From Neorhizobium galegae bv. officinalis (GTDB taxonomy: Bacteria > Pseudomonadota > Alphaproteobacteria > Rhizobiales > Rhizobiaceae), in contig CCRI01000009.1 in NCBI GenBank assembly GCA_000985875.1, positions 124,001 to 188,000 of the forward strand: a stretch of DNA of 64,000 nt, written 5' to 3'. Below the pieces are notes generated by a model. It did not search any database. It worked only from the letters and a program-made list of their open reading frames with translations, and was not told the DNA's origin. Position numbers and translations under genes: made by a program. Positions 1 through 9,563 of this stretch are shown here, one piece after another (position 1 is the first letter of the stretch; every line of letters starts with the position of its first letter).

Positions 1-406
<406 letters not shown>

Positions 407-469
407 TCAACGGACCCGGCAACCGCGCGTAAGGTCGAGGCTAAGAAGCGAGGAAAGCGCAAAGACCAT
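407..469 (-). CDS. Putative leucine leader peptide upstream of leuA
   Basis: Twenty-codon ORF reading MVFALSSLLSLDLTRGCRVR, with five Leu codons in nine residues. It sits in the 5' region of leuA on the same strand and is followed at once by a GC-rich hairpin. This is the layout of a ribosome-stalling attenuator leader. The same frame extends upstream to an ATG at 530-532, so the true start is uncertain. No clear Shine-Dalgarno was seen. Leader control of leuA is known in alphaproteobacteria; assigning it here is inference. Confidence 0.5.
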   Translation of the reverse strand: MVFALSSLLSLDLTRGCRVR

Positions 470-577
470 CGTCCCGGCCGCGGTGCGGCGGGTAGACGAA
501 CGGTCGGACATGATTGCGCCTGTCATGGTCATGGGCGAAGTGTATAACCACAGAGTAGAAGAGAGGCAAGTGGGCTT

Positions 578-820
578 TCACTTGCCCTGGCGGCTTGCTT
601 CCAACCGTTCGGCGATCCAGAGTTTCACCAGCGACTGCCGCGTAACGCCAAGGCGTCGCGCCTCCTGATCCAGTCCGTTCACGACCCAGGTCGGAAAATC
701 GATATTGACGCGTTTGGGTTCGAGACCCGGGCGCGTGGCTTTAGACCAGTCCACATATTCGCTGATGTCCTCGCCATCGTCGAATTTCTTGTCGAACTCT
801 TCAGCGGTTATTGTCTTCAT
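578..820 (-). CDS. brnA: BrnA family antitoxin
   Basis: 80-residue ribbon-helix-helix antitoxin of the BrnTA type II system. It neutralises BrnT and, by family knowledge, represses the operon with it. The C-terminal half (PKRVNIDFPTWVVNGLDQEA, then RLGVTRQSLVKLWIAERL) is the typical BrnA/CopG DNA-binding fold. The ATG at 818-820 lies inside the 3' end of brnT (20-bp overlap), as usual for this pair. A longer in-frame reading starts inside brnT but would lack the family's length. Confidence 0.9.
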   Translation of the reverse strand: MKTITAEEFDKKFDDGEDISEYVDWSKATRPGLEPKRVNIDFPTWVVNGLDQEARRLGVTRQSLVKLWIAERLEASRQGK

Positions 821-1070
821 AGATCTGCTTCTCTTTATCACGTGCGCGCCTGACCGATATAATTCGCAACCGATCTCCTCGCCATGTATAGACCGCGGTC
901 CAATGCTTCTCCGCAATCTTCCCCGTAAGGATATATCGCAACTCCGTATCTGACCGGACCGGAGCGACGGTCCGCCCCTCATCAGTCCACAACGCCTGCG
1001 CTTCCACGAAATCGATTCCGTGCTTATCCTTGTTCGCAGCGCTTTTGTCAGGATCGAATTCGAACTGCAT
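801..1070 (-). CDS. brnT: BrnT family toxin (RelE-fold ribonuclease)
   Basis: 89-residue BrnT toxin, a small RNase that blocks translation. Family features are visible: N-terminal FEFDPDKSAANKDKHGIDF, the ALWTDEGR segment, and the C-terminal RLRIISVRRARDKEKQIYE. The ATG is at 1068-1070, 38 bp after the end of the BenE-type gene on the same strand. An AT-rich stretch with a perfect TATAAT on the coding strand just upstream suggests its own promoter. The pair is complete and looks functional. Confidence 0.92.
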   Translation of the reverse strand: MQFEFDPDKSAANKDKHGIDFVEAQALWTDEGRTVAPVRSDTELRYILTGKIAEKHWTAVYTWRGDRLRIISVRRARDKEKQIYEDNNR

Positions 1071-1094
1071 GTCCAATATAATATAGAAATTATA
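1071..1094 (-). promoter_or_regulatory. Probable brnTA promoter/operator
   Basis: AT-rich island in GC-rich DNA. A perfect -10 hexamer TATAAT is read on the minus strand (1089-1094), about 19 nt before the BrnT ATG, followed by an ATAT-T-ATAT inverted repeat that could be a BrnA site. No good -35 was found, and part of the region lies in the gap after the BenE-type gene. Confidence 0.45.
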
Positions 1095-1108
1095 CCATTT
1101 CCAGCAAT

Positions 1109-2287
1109 TCAAGCACGTCTGATAAACCGCTGCAATCCCATCATCACGCCACCCGCGACGAGTCCCCAGAAGGCTCCGGAAATCCCCGCGAACGACATGC
1201 CCGACGCCGTCACCAGGAAGGTGATCGCCGCAGCTTCGCGTGTTTCCGGGTCGCGATAGGCGGCAAAGGCCGCGTTGGCAAAGGCGCCGATCAGGCCGAG
1301 ACCTGCCACCGCCTGCAGAAGGATCGGGGGCGCCAGCGACACGAAGGCGATGATGCCGCCGGCGATCAGGCCGAACACGATGTAACCGAAGCCAGCGACA
1401 ATCGCGGCCCAGTAGCGTTTGCCGGGATCGGGGTGGGCATCCTCGCTGGCGCACATCGCCGCCGTGATCGCCGCCATGTTGACCGGAACGCCGCCGACCA
1501 GCCCGCCGAGGATCGAGAAGATGCCGGTGCCGGCAAACATCACGCCCGGCGGCGGCTCGTAATGATGCACCTTCAGGATCGCGATGCCGGGAATGTTCTG
1601 CGAGGCCATGGTGACGATGAACAGCGGCAGCGCCACGGAGATCGCCCCGTGCAGGGTGAAGACCGGCGTGACGAAGGTGAGATCCGGGTGGATCGCCGCG
1701 CCGATCTGCGCCATCGCGTCCGGAGGAAGGTCGACGCCGAAGATCAGCACCAGGATCAGCGCACCGAGCGATGCCGGCACCGCCCACAGCCGCCAGCGCG
1801 AAACCACCACCATCCAGGTCAATACGATCGGCAGGCCGAGCGCTGCGTTAAAGGCGACGGCCTTCACCGGCGCGAGGCACAGCGTGAGCAGGATGCCGGC
1901 CAGCATGGCATTGGCAAGCGGTGCCGGGATCAGCCGGATCGCCCGGCTGAGCGGCCGGAACAGGCCGGAGAGGATGATCAGCACGCCGCAGACCACGAAG
2001 GCGCCGACGACGGCCGGGAACCCGCCTTCGATCACGCTGATGCCGGACAGAAGCGCCGCACCCGGCGTCGACCAGGCGATGCTGATCGGCATCCGGTACC
2101 AGCTCGAAAACACGATCGCCAGCAAGCCCATGGAGATCGATTGCGCCAGGAGCGCCGAGGCCACTTCCGGAGCGGTCGCACCCATCGCCTGCAACCCCTG
2201 CATGATCACCGCAAACGAGCTGATGAACCCGACAAAGGCTGTGAGCAGCCCCATCATCAGGGCCGAAACGGAAAAATCCTTGAACAT
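1109..2287 (-). CDS. BenE family benzoate/H+ symporter-like transporter
   Basis: 392-residue inner-membrane protein with about a dozen hydrophobic segments. The repeated IAWSTPGAALLSG / FPAVVGAFVVCGVLIILSGLF region and the second-half VNMAAITAAMCASEDAHPDPGKRYWAA segment match the BenE family, which imports benzoate with protons. No benzoate catabolic genes are nearby, so the substrate is open. The start at MFKDFSVSALMM is chosen because the hydrophobic core begins right after it; longer in-frame starts (MFDCGL or MAFPPG) exist. It reads into brnTA on the same strand. Confidence 0.85.
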   Translation of the reverse strand: MFKDFSVSALMMGLLTAFVGFISSFAVIMQGLQAMGATAPEVASALLAQSISMGLLAIVFSSWYRMPISIAWSTPGAALLSGISVIEGGFPAVVGAFVVCGVLIILSGLFRPLSRAIRLIPAPLANAMLAGILLTLCLAPVKAVAFNAALGLPIVLTWMVVVSRWRLWAVPASLGALILVLIFGVDLPPDAMAQIGAAIHPDLTFVTPVFTLHGAISVALPLFIVTMASQNIPGIAILKVHHYEPPPGVMFAGTGIFSILGGLVGGVPVNMAAITAAMCASEDAHPDPGKRYWAAIVAGFGYIVFGLIAGGIIAFVSLAPPILLQAVAGLGLIGAFANAAFAAYRDPETREAAAITFLVTASGMSFAGISGAFWGLVAGGVMMGLQRFIRRA

Positions 2288-2571
2288 GCGTGCGGGGACT
2301 CGTGAATTTGAAAGTCCGCAATCGAACATGGGGCCGCCGGCAAAGGCAAGGCGCCTTTGCCGCAAAAGGGTACGGCCGGGCGGGAAAGCCATGGCTGCGG
2401 CCGGTCATTTGCCTTTACCGGCCGTCGGCCCGCGCCTTCGTTCGCGCCTGCGAATATTCGCATCTGTTGATAATTTGGAAGGAGTTTGGCGGTAGTCTCT
2501 GGACCGTGCGCCCGTTGCTTCCGGTCGATCCGGCCATGCAGCCCGGATTGCATCAACGCCCGGGAAACGCA

Positions 2572-3516
2572 ATGACGGCAGCTCACCTTGCGCCAGAGAT
2601 CGAGATCGGACAGGAAACCGACTTTTCCCGCAATCAGCTTTATTTCATTCTGTCGGCGCTCCCGGACCCCTGCTTCGTCCTGACCCGCAGCGGCCGTTAT
2701 GCCGCGCTCTTCGGCGGCAAGGACACCCGCTATTATCATGACGGCAGCAATCTCGTCGGCAAGAGTCTCTACGACGTCCTCGTCGTCGAGAAGGCGCAAC
2801 GCTTCGTGGGGGAGATCGAAAAGGCGCTCGCCTCGCGTTCCCTGCATATCGTCGAATACAGCCTCTCCGGCAGCGACGTGAAGGGTCTGGAGACGGATGG
2901 TCCCGGCCATCCGATCTGGTTTGAGGGCCGCGTCCAGGCGCTCGATTTCCAGGTCGACGGCGAGGATGCGGTCGTCTGGGTGGCCAGCAACATCACGGAA
3001 AAGAACGCCGTCGAGAACCAGCTGCGCCACCAGAGCGAGACCGATGCGCTGACCGGCTTCTTCAACCGCCGCAAGTTGATGGACGTGCTCGCCCTGAAGT
3101 TCGAGCTCTTTCGCGACGAGCATATACCGACATCGGTCTTCATGTTCGACATCGACCATTTCAAGACCGTCAATGACGAGCTGGGACATGCGATGGGCGA
3201 CGCGGTACTGAAGGCGATCGCCGGCGTCTGTCGCCTGGAATTGCGCAAGACCGACTTTCTCGCCCGCCTCGGCGGCGACGAATTCGTCGTGGTCATGCCC
3301 GCCACCCGGCAGGAACATGGCATCGTCATCGCCAACCGGCTGCGCCAGCGCATCGCCACCGAGGTCCGGGAGGCGCTTGGCCATCATGCCACGATCAGCG
3401 GCGGCTTGAGCGAGTTCCTGCCGGAGGATGCCTCCTGCGAGGACATTCTGAAGCGCGCCGACGACGGTCTCTACCGTTCCAAGCGTGCCGGCAGGAACCG
3501 GATCAGCCCGGCATAG
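2572..3516 (+). CDS. Diguanylate cyclase with N-terminal PAS-like domain
   Basis: 314-residue soluble protein that should make c-di-GMP from two GTP. Residues ~20-150 look like a PAS sensor (LPDPCFVLTRSGRYAALFGG), ending in the usual ITEKNAVENQLRHQ linker. The GGDEF domain runs from ~155 to 310, with an intact GGDEF at 234-238 and DALTGFFNRR at its start. RKTD at 225-228 is the RxxD inhibitory site five residues before the motif, so product inhibition is expected. The ATG at 2572 is chosen; an in-frame upstream extension is open but looks non-coding. Confidence 0.9.
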   Translation: MTAAHLAPEIEIGQETDFSRNQLYFILSALPDPCFVLTRSGRYAALFGGKDTRYYHDGSNLVGKSLYDVLVVEKAQRFVGEIEKALASRSLHIVEYSLSGSDVKGLETDGPGHPIWFEGRVQALDFQVDGEDAVVWVASNITEKNAVENQLRHQSETDALTGFFNRRKLMDVLALKFELFRDEHIPTSVFMFDIDHFKTVNDELGHAMGDAVLKAIAGVCRLELRKTDFLARLGGDEFVVVMPATRQEHGIVIANRLRQRIATEVREALGHHATISGGLSEFLPEDASCEDILKRADDGLYRSKRAGRNRISPA

Positions 3517-3662
3517 CCACACTGGAATCCCCTCCCCGTACAAAAAGAGCACCGGGCGCCAAATTATAGCCGGATACTCCATCGGGAGATCATCACTTTA
3601 GGCATATTGTTGAAGATCGGCATCCTCGGCAAATTGCGGCTATGTTTTGGGCGGAGCACGAG

Positions 3663-4682
3663 ATGACTTGCCTTTCCTGCGGTGGGCGGACCGCCCCGTG
3701 GACGCATATGCCGCTCGACCCGATCAAAGGTGCCGAAAACACCCACAAGGACTTCGTCGTCTGCACGGAATGCGGGCTCGGCGCCGTCAGCCCCATGCCC
3801 AGCTCGGAAGAAATTCCGTCTTTTTACGATACCGCCCGGTATTACACCCACGGGAAGAGCCATCTCGAAGAGGTCAATCCGACCCTCCTCGACAGGGCGC
3901 TGCACCACGTTTCCTGGCGCTTCGACAAGGGCCAGTCACTCGATCCTGAGCGCATCGCCAGGGACCTACCGTCGGGCGCTTCGATCTGCGACCTCGGTTG
4001 CGGCGGCGGTGATCTCCTCGGCCGTTTCAAGGCACTCGGCTTCAACGTCATCGGCGTCGACCCGGATGCCGCGGCAAGAGCCGAGGCGGCCAAGGCGGGC
4101 ATCACGGTGCTTGCGGGCACCTGCGAGGAGCTTCCGGCCGATCTCAAGGGACAAAGCTACGATCTCGTGATCATGACCCATGTGCTGGAACATTGCCGCG
4201 ACCCGATCCTGGCGCTCCAGAAGGCCTTTTTCCTGACGCGTCCGGGTGGGATGCTGTTCTGCGAAGTCCCCAACTGCGCGTCCACCCATTTCAAAAGCCT
4301 CGGCGTCTGCTCGGCCATGTTCGACGCGCCGCGTCATCTCCACTTCTTCACGCCCGCCTGTCTCCGCAGGGCGATCAGCCTCAGCGGCTTTACCTTCTCC
4401 GGCTTCCAATACATGGGCTATACCCGCCACCACCATGCGAGCTGGCGGCAATGGGAGGCCTCGATCTACGACCGAACCTGCCAATATACCGCCCATCCTT
4501 CAGGTCGGCGGCATACGGTGTTGCGGTCGATCCAGCTTCTTCTCGCGACAGCCTTTGCCTCCGACGAGAAGAAATACGATTCCGTCGCGGTCTACGGCCG
4601 CCGGCCGCACGCGCCAGAGCGCGCCGAGAGGCACCCAGATGACGTGAAAGATGTCGTCGCTGAGGAATACCAGTGGCTTTAG
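3663..4682 (+). CDS. Zinc-finger class I SAM-dependent methyltransferase
   Basis: 339-residue protein. The N-terminus carries two CxxC pairs (Cys3/6 and Cys34/37, CLSC and CTEC), the small zinc-binding module common in sugar or natural-product methyltransferases. The Rossmann SAM motif follows (ICDLGCGGGDLLGRF, then VIGVDPDA) with the post-motif MTHVLEHCRDP. The second half resembles C-methyltransferase/hypothetical domains with FCEVPN. The substrate is unknown. It sits between two c-di-GMP genes on the same strand. The ATG at 3663 has GGAG ten bases upstream, while the ATG at 3642 has none. Confidence 0.82.
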   Translation: MTCLSCGGRTAPWTHMPLDPIKGAENTHKDFVVCTECGLGAVSPMPSSEEIPSFYDTARYYTHGKSHLEEVNPTLLDRALHHVSWRFDKGQSLDPERIARDLPSGASICDLGCGGGDLLGRFKALGFNVIGVDPDAAARAEAAKAGITVLAGTCEELPADLKGQSYDLVIMTHVLEHCRDPILALQKAFFLTRPGGMLFCEVPNCASTHFKSLGVCSAMFDAPRHLHFFTPACLRRAISLSGFTFSGFQYMGYTRHHHASWRQWEASIYDRTCQYTAHPSGRRHTVLRSIQLLLATAFASDEKKYDSVAVYGRRPHAPERAERHPDDVKDVVAEEYQWL

Positions 4683-4818
4683 TCGATGCGGCAGGCCTTG
4701 TTCCCGCCGTGTCGGTCCTTGGATCGTCGCAATCTGCGCCAAATCTAACCAATACGAAGATAAATTAGATAATCTTAAATTTTGTCGGCGACAGTGGGGG
4801 ATACCATCGGAAATCTCC

Positions 4819-7515
4819 ATGACCTCGCTGCCCTTCATCTCGAAATCGAAATCGTCTGGTCTTCAGTTCTTCGGCCTCGGCTATTTCTTCCCGGCCATCC
4901 TGGCTGTTGCCGGCCTGCTGGTCGGGGTAGTCCGCGCCGATATCGAGAAGCGCGCGCAGTACCATGTGGCGCAGCAGGTCAAGGCAGCCGAGCAACTGGC
5001 CAGGGTCGCAGCAAGCCTTGAGACCAACATTCACGGCAACGTCAACCTGATCTACGGGCTGGTGGCCGCCATTGCCGCCAACCCGAATATCAACCAGCCG
5101 CAATTCACCGCGCTTTCGGAGCGGGTTTTCGACGTTCCGTCGCAGCTGCGCAACGTGGTCGCCGCCAAGGATCTGGTGGTCGGCCTCGTCTACCCCGAAG
5201 AGGCGAACAAGAAGGCCCTCGGCCTCGACTACCGCACCAACGAGCTGCAGAGGGACGCCGTGATGAGGGCCGTCGAGCGGCGGACGCTCGTCATCACCGG
5301 CCCGGTCAATCTGGTTCAGGGCGGACGGGGGCTGATTGCCCGCTATCCGGTCTTCTCGCTTGCCAACGGCCGGTTCTGGGGCGTCGTTTCGGCGGTCATC
5401 GACCTCGACAGGCTCTACGCGGACAGCAACGTCAATACTCAGCGCCAAGGGCTCGACATCGCAATTTCGCAACGGCCCATTCCCGGCGGCAGCGATGTCT
5501 TCCTGGGAAATTGGGCCATATTCTCGCAGGATCCCGTCAAATCGAGGATCGAGCTCGGTTACGACACCTGGTACCTTGCCGCGGTCCCGAAGGACGGATG
5601 GCAGGGTTCGCCGCCGGACATGTTCAGCTTCCGGATCACCGCCCTTCTGATCGCCTTCTGCATCGCCGCCCCGCTCTTTTGGGCCGGCATGTTGATGAAA
5701 CAGCGCCACCGCAACATCCTCACGCTGCAGCAGCGCGAGGAGCAGCTGGAGACGCTGTCTCAGCGCCTCGAACTGGCGCTTCAGGCATCGGGCGTCGGCG
5801 TCTGGGAATATGAACCTTCGACCGACACGCTGATCTGGGATCAGCGCATGCGCGAGCTCTACGACGCGCCGCCGGACAGCGAAGTCCTCGAATACACGGA
5901 CTGGCGCGATGCGCTGCATCCCGACGACACGGAAGCCGCCGAAACCTGCTTCCGCAAGGCGCTCAAGGATGAAACGGGGTACCGTACCGAGTTTCGCGTC
6001 GTCTCCCGCGGCGGGGAGATCCGTCACATCCGTGCGCACGGCGCCACCTACCGGACCGCGGGAGGCGTCAAGCGGGTGGTCGGCGCCAACTGGGACGTCA
6101 CCCGGGACCTTACGCTCCATTCCGAACTGCGGCTGGCGCAGACGAAGGCAGAATTGCAGAACGACGAATTGCGTTCGGCAAGGCGCACGCTCGAACATCA
6201 GTCGCTGCACGACGCCCTGACGGGCCTGCCGAACCGCCGCTTCCTCGACCAGTTCATGACCGCTGGAGAGAACCAGGCTGCGGGTCACCGGCTGGCATTC
6301 ATCCATATCGATCTCGACCGCTTCAAGGAGGTCAACGACACGCTCGGCCACGCGGCGGGCGACGCGGTCCTCAAGGTCGCCACGTCCCGCCTGCTCGAAC
6401 TGATCGACCACGACGAGTTCGCCTCGCGCATCGGCGGAGACGAGTTCGTCGTCGTGACCGGAGGCGCGGAACCGCAGCGCCGGGCCGAATATCTCGCCCA
6501 ATCGATCGTCCACAGCCTTGCCCGCCCGATCGACATCGACGCACATGAATGTCGCATCGGCTGCAGCGCCGGGATCGCCTGCCAGACCGAGATTGGCGAG
6601 GAACTGAGCCAGCTGCTCATCAACGCCGATATCGCCCTCTATGAAGCCAAGAAACGCGGCCGCAACCGCGTCGAGGTTTTCTCCAAGGAACTGCGCTCGG
6701 CGGTCGTGCTGCGCAAGCGCCTGTCCGACGAGTTCCTGAGCGCGCTCGAAGGCGACCAGATCATCCCCTTTTTCCAGCCCCAGTTCGATGCGCATTCGCT
6801 CGCCATCGTCGGTGTCGAGGCGCTTGCGCGATGGCAGCATCCCAAACGCGGCCTGCTGGCGCCGGCCAGTTTCCTGGCGATCGCCGAGAGCTTGCACCGG
6901 TCGGCCGATATCGATGCGATAATTCTCGAAAAGGCGCTTTTCCAGCATACGAGATGGCGCGCCCTCGGGCTCGACATCCCGCATCTCTCGGTCAACATCT
7001 CGGCGCAGCGCCTGAAGGACGGGAGGCTGTTCAAACGGCTGGCCGAACTGCCGATCGCGCCCGGAACCCTTTCGTTCGAACTTCTCGAATCGATCTCCTT
7101 CGAAGATCAGGACAAGGAACTGCGATCCGCCATTCTCGACCTCAAGGCGCTCGGAATCGATATCGAAATAGACGATTTCGGCACCGGCCATGCCTCGATC
7201 ATCAGCCTTCTCGAACTCGGACCCAAGCGGCTGAAAATCGACCGCAAGCTGATTGCTCCGCTCGAAGCCGCCGGCTCACAGCGCCGGCTGGTCGCCTCGA
7301 TCATCGAGATCGGCCGCTCCCAGGGTATCGAGATCGTCGCCGAAGGGGTGGAGACGGCAGCGCATGTGGACATCCTGCGCAGCCTCGGCTGCCAGACCTT
7401 GCAGGGATACGTCTTCGCCAAGCCGATGCCGGCCAATGAGTTCATCACTTTTGCGACAGACTGGAGGGCAGGCAATCATACGTGGTTGACGCCACCGGCG
7501 GCGCGGGCCGATTGA
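4819..7515 (+). CDS. Membrane GGDEF-EAL protein with periplasmic CHASE-like sensor and PAS domain
   Basis: 898 residues: transmembrane helix ~14-38, periplasmic CHASE-like region ~40-285 (FDVPSQLRNVVAAKDLVVGLVYP), second helix ~290-305, PAS ~320-450, GGDEF ~480-620, EAL ~640-885. GGDEF is intact (about residue 539), but the RxxD inhibitory site is absent. The EAL side keeps EALARW (~667), NISAQRL, FELLES, DDFGTG (~785), LKIDRK and AEGVET, so phosphodiesterase activity is likely. It may be bifunctional, controlled by an extracytoplasmic signal. The ATG at 4819 is preferred because the helix follows at once. Confidence 0.9.
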   Translation: MTSLPFISKSKSSGLQFFGLGYFFPAILAVAGLLVGVVRADIEKRAQYHVAQQVKAAEQLARVAASLETNIHGNVNLIYGLVAAIAANPNINQPQFTALSERVFDVPSQLRNVVAAKDLVVGLVYPEEANKKALGLDYRTNELQRDAVMRAVERRTLVITGPVNLVQGGRGLIARYPVFSLANGRFWGVVSAVIDLDRLYADSNVNTQRQGLDIAISQRPIPGGSDVFLGNWAIFSQDPVKSRIELGYDTWYLAAVPKDGWQGSPPDMFSFRITALLIAFCIAAPLFWAGMLMKQRHRNILTLQQREEQLETLSQRLELALQASGVGVWEYEPSTDTLIWDQRMRELYDAPPDSEVLEYTDWRDALHPDDTEAAETCFRKALKDETGYRTEFRVVSRGGEIRHIRAHGATYRTAGGVKRVVGANWDVTRDLTLHSELRLAQTKAELQNDELRSARRTLEHQSLHDALTGLPNRRFLDQFMTAGENQAAGHRLAFIHIDLDRFKEVNDTLGHAAGDAVLKVATSRLLELIDHDEFASRIGGDEFVVVTGGAEPQRRAEYLAQSIVHSLARPIDIDAHECRIGCSAGIACQTEIGEELSQLLINADIALYEAKKRGRNRVEVFSKELRSAVVLRKRLSDEFLSALEGDQIIPFFQPQFDAHSLAIVGVEALARWQHPKRGLLAPASFLAIAESLHRSADIDAIILEKALFQHTRWRALGLDIPHLSVNISAQRLKDGRLFKRLAELPIAPGTLSFELLESISFEDQDKELRSAILDLKALGIDIEIDDFGTGHASIISLLELGPKRLKIDRKLIAPLEAAGSQRRLVASIIEIGRSQGIEIVAEGVETAAHVDILRSLGCQTLQGYVFAKPMPANEFITFATDWRAGNHTWLTPPAARAD

Positions 7516-7623
7516 GCGAGCGAACCGCCTCGGAAAAAAATCGAGCCTCGCAAAACAGATGTTGACCCGGCCCCTGGGGCTGCCCCGATAGGAGGAGCGG
7601 TCAACAACCCACGAGGTGATTCC

Positions 7624-8658
7624 TTGAGTTCTTCCGCACACTACCTGAACCCGTCCGACGCCGCCGAACGGCTCGGCATATCCCCGAAAGCGCTGCGTCT
7701 CTATGAGCAGCGCGGCCTGATCGCCCCCGTGCGTACCGCGGCCGGATGGCGAACCTACGGCCCGGCTGAAATGGCCCGCGCCGGCGAAATCGCCGCATTG
7801 CGAGCCCTCGGCCTCAGCCTGGCACAGGTGGCGCGGGTGCTGAAAGGCGAGGCGCAGGACCTTGCGCCAGCACTGGCCGCCCATCAGGCGAGGCTCGAAA
7901 CGGAGGCCCGCAGGATCGCCGAAACGGTCGAAAAAGTCCGCAGCCTGCGCTCGAGCCTTGCCGGCGGCGAGCCGCCGCGGATGCACGAGTTGACGCGCCT
8001 GACGCGTCCGGCGGACGAGATCGTCGCAGCGTTCGACCTTCCCTGGCCCTGGGGCGGCGAACGCTTCGAGCTTAGGGACGTAAAGCCGATCAACTACATC
8101 ATCGGTCCGCTCGGCAGCGGCAAGACCCGGTTCTCCAGGGCGATCGCCGAACATCTTCCGGACGCGATCTTCGTGGATCTCGATCGCGCCGCCAACGATG
8201 CCGCTGAAGTCCGGGCACGAATGGAAACCGATTCGGCGCTGAAGCTACGCGTCGAGCAATCGCTCGCCTGGCTTGTCGACGAGGGCGCTACGGCAACGCC
8301 AGCCCTCACCGCCCTCCTGGTCGCCATCGAAGCCGACCCGGCCGGCATCCCGGTCATCGACATGATCGAACAGGGGCTGGACCAGCCATCTCAGGAAGCA
8401 GTCTCCGTCTATCTGCGCAATCGCGGTCCCGGCGCCCGTCCGCTCTTCATCATGACCCGCTCCTCGGCGATCCTCGATCTCGGCGCCGTCGGACCGGACG
8501 AGGCGATCATCCTTTGCCCCGCCAACCACAGCCCGCCGAGCCGCGTCGCGCCTATTCCTGGCGCCCCCGGTTACGAGGCCGTCGCCACCTGCCTTGCCGC
8601 TCCCGACGTCCGCGCCCGCACGGAAGGCGTTATTGCCTGGCGTGCGCAGGTCGCCTGA
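7624..8658 (+). CDS. MerR family regulator fused to a C-terminal P-loop ATPase-like domain
   Basis: 344 residues. Residues 10-75 are a clear MerR winged helix (AERLGISPKALRLYEQRGLI), and 80-110 form the usual dimer helix. From ~150 the protein becomes a nucleotide-binding domain: Walker A GPLGSGKT at 161-168, a Walker B/D-loop-like IPVIDMIEQGLD at 242-253, and FIMTRSS at 275-281 where ABC ATPases place the switch region. No ABC signature motif was seen. The start is TTG at 7624 with GAGGTGA seven bases upstream. It stands alone, so its targets are unknown. Confidence 0.82.
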   Translation: MSSSAHYLNPSDAAERLGISPKALRLYEQRGLIAPVRTAAGWRTYGPAEMARAGEIAALRALGLSLAQVARVLKGEAQDLAPALAAHQARLETEARRIAETVEKVRSLRSSLAGGEPPRMHELTRLTRPADEIVAAFDLPWPWGGERFELRDVKPINYIIGPLGSGKTRFSRAIAEHLPDAIFVDLDRAANDAAEVRARMETDSALKLRVEQSLAWLVDEGATATPALTALLVAIEADPAGIPVIDMIEQGLDQPSQEAVSVYLRNRGPGARPLFIMTRSSAILDLGAVGPDEAIILCPANHSPPSRVAPIPGAPGYEAVATCLAAPDVRARTEGVIAWRAQVA

Positions 8659-8700
8659 ACCGCAGGCAGCCATCCGCGCTATGCGTGCCTGCACACAAGC

Positions 8701-8736
8701 AAAAAGCCCCGCCGGCTTCCACCGGCGGGGCTTTTT
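8701..8736. terminator. Bidirectional intrinsic terminator between the MerR-ATPase gene and clpP
   Basis: Perfect hairpin: AAAAAGCCCCGCCGG, a six-base loop, then CCGGCGGGGCTTTTT. A-run and T-run on either side make it work for both convergent genes. Confidence 0.9.
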
Positions 8737-8757
8737 CAATTCAAATGGATCGAGCGA

Positions 8758-9375
8758 TCAGATTTCGCTCTGCGACGTCACGATCCGCGAGACCAGACCG
8801 TAAGTCTTGGCTTCCTCGGCGGACAGCCAGTAGTCGCGATCGGTGTCCTTGGCGATCTTCTCGACCGACTGGCCGGTTGCTTCCGCAAAGATCCTGTTCA
8901 GCCGCTCGTTCATCTTGATGATTTCGCGGGCCTGGATCTCGATGTCGGACGCCATGCCACGGGTGCCGCCGGACGGTTGATGAAGCAGGAAGCGGGTGTT
9001 CGGCAAGCAGATACGGCGCTCCTTCGGAACGGACACGTAGATCAACGCGCCGGCCGATGCGACCCAGCCCGTACCGATCATCCAGACCTTCGGCTTGATG
9101 AACCTGATCATGTCATGGATCGAGTCGCCCGATTCCACGTGCCCGCCGGGCGAGCTCACATAGACGCGGATGTCGTCGTCGCTGGCGGCGGCAAGCGCCA
9201 CGAGCTGCGTATTGACCTTCTGCGCCAGTTCCTGGGTAATCGTTCCATAGATGAAGATCGAACGCGACTTGAAAAGATTCGCTTCCGTTTCCTTGCCGAG
9301 CGGCAGTTCCTTGGTCTTGTCGTCCTTGTCGTCTTCGTCGTCGAGCACGCTGAAAGTCTCCTGCATCAGATTCAT
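8758..9375 (-). CDS. clpP: ATP-dependent Clp protease proteolytic subunit (ClpP paralogue)
   Basis: 205-residue serine protease subunit that forms a barrel with a Clp ATPase. The catalytic triad is visible: Ser107 in GWVASAGA, His132 in LLHQPSGG, and Asp in [13 protein letters not shown] (~181). The motif around Ser is GWVASAGA rather than the common GQAASMGA, and the N-terminus has an acidic stretch (DDEDDKDDK). This marks one of the additional rhizobial ClpP paralogues, not the clpP beside tig/clpX. It ends at the shared terminator. Confidence 0.9.
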   Translation of the reverse strand: MNLMQETFSVLDDEDDKDDKTKELPLGKETEANLFKSRSIFIYGTITQELAQKVNTQLVALAAASDDDIRVYVSSPGGHVESGDSIHDMIRFIKPKVWMIGTGWVASAGALIYVSVPKERRICLPNTRFLLHQPSGGTRGMASDIEIQAREIIKMNERLNRIFAEATGQSVEKIAKDTDRDYWLSAEEAKTYGLVSRIVTSQSEI

Positions 9376-9563
9376 ATACCGGACATAATGTGTTCGCCGC
9401 CGTAAAACAATGGAGCGCAGAGTCTAAGACGGCACCTTCCACGGACTAAGGTGAATGACGTAGTACCGAGCCTCCTGCCGCGGCAATTGCCGATGGACAG
9501 CCATCAGGCGCTTGCCTATCCTCCGATGCCATTCCGCATGCACATAATTTCCAGGGGACCCAA

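Noticed and set aside
4765..7191. 808-codon open frame antisense to the GGDEF-EAL gene
   Set aside because: GC-rich third-position shadow of the real gene; the plus-strand protein has complete catalytic motifs.
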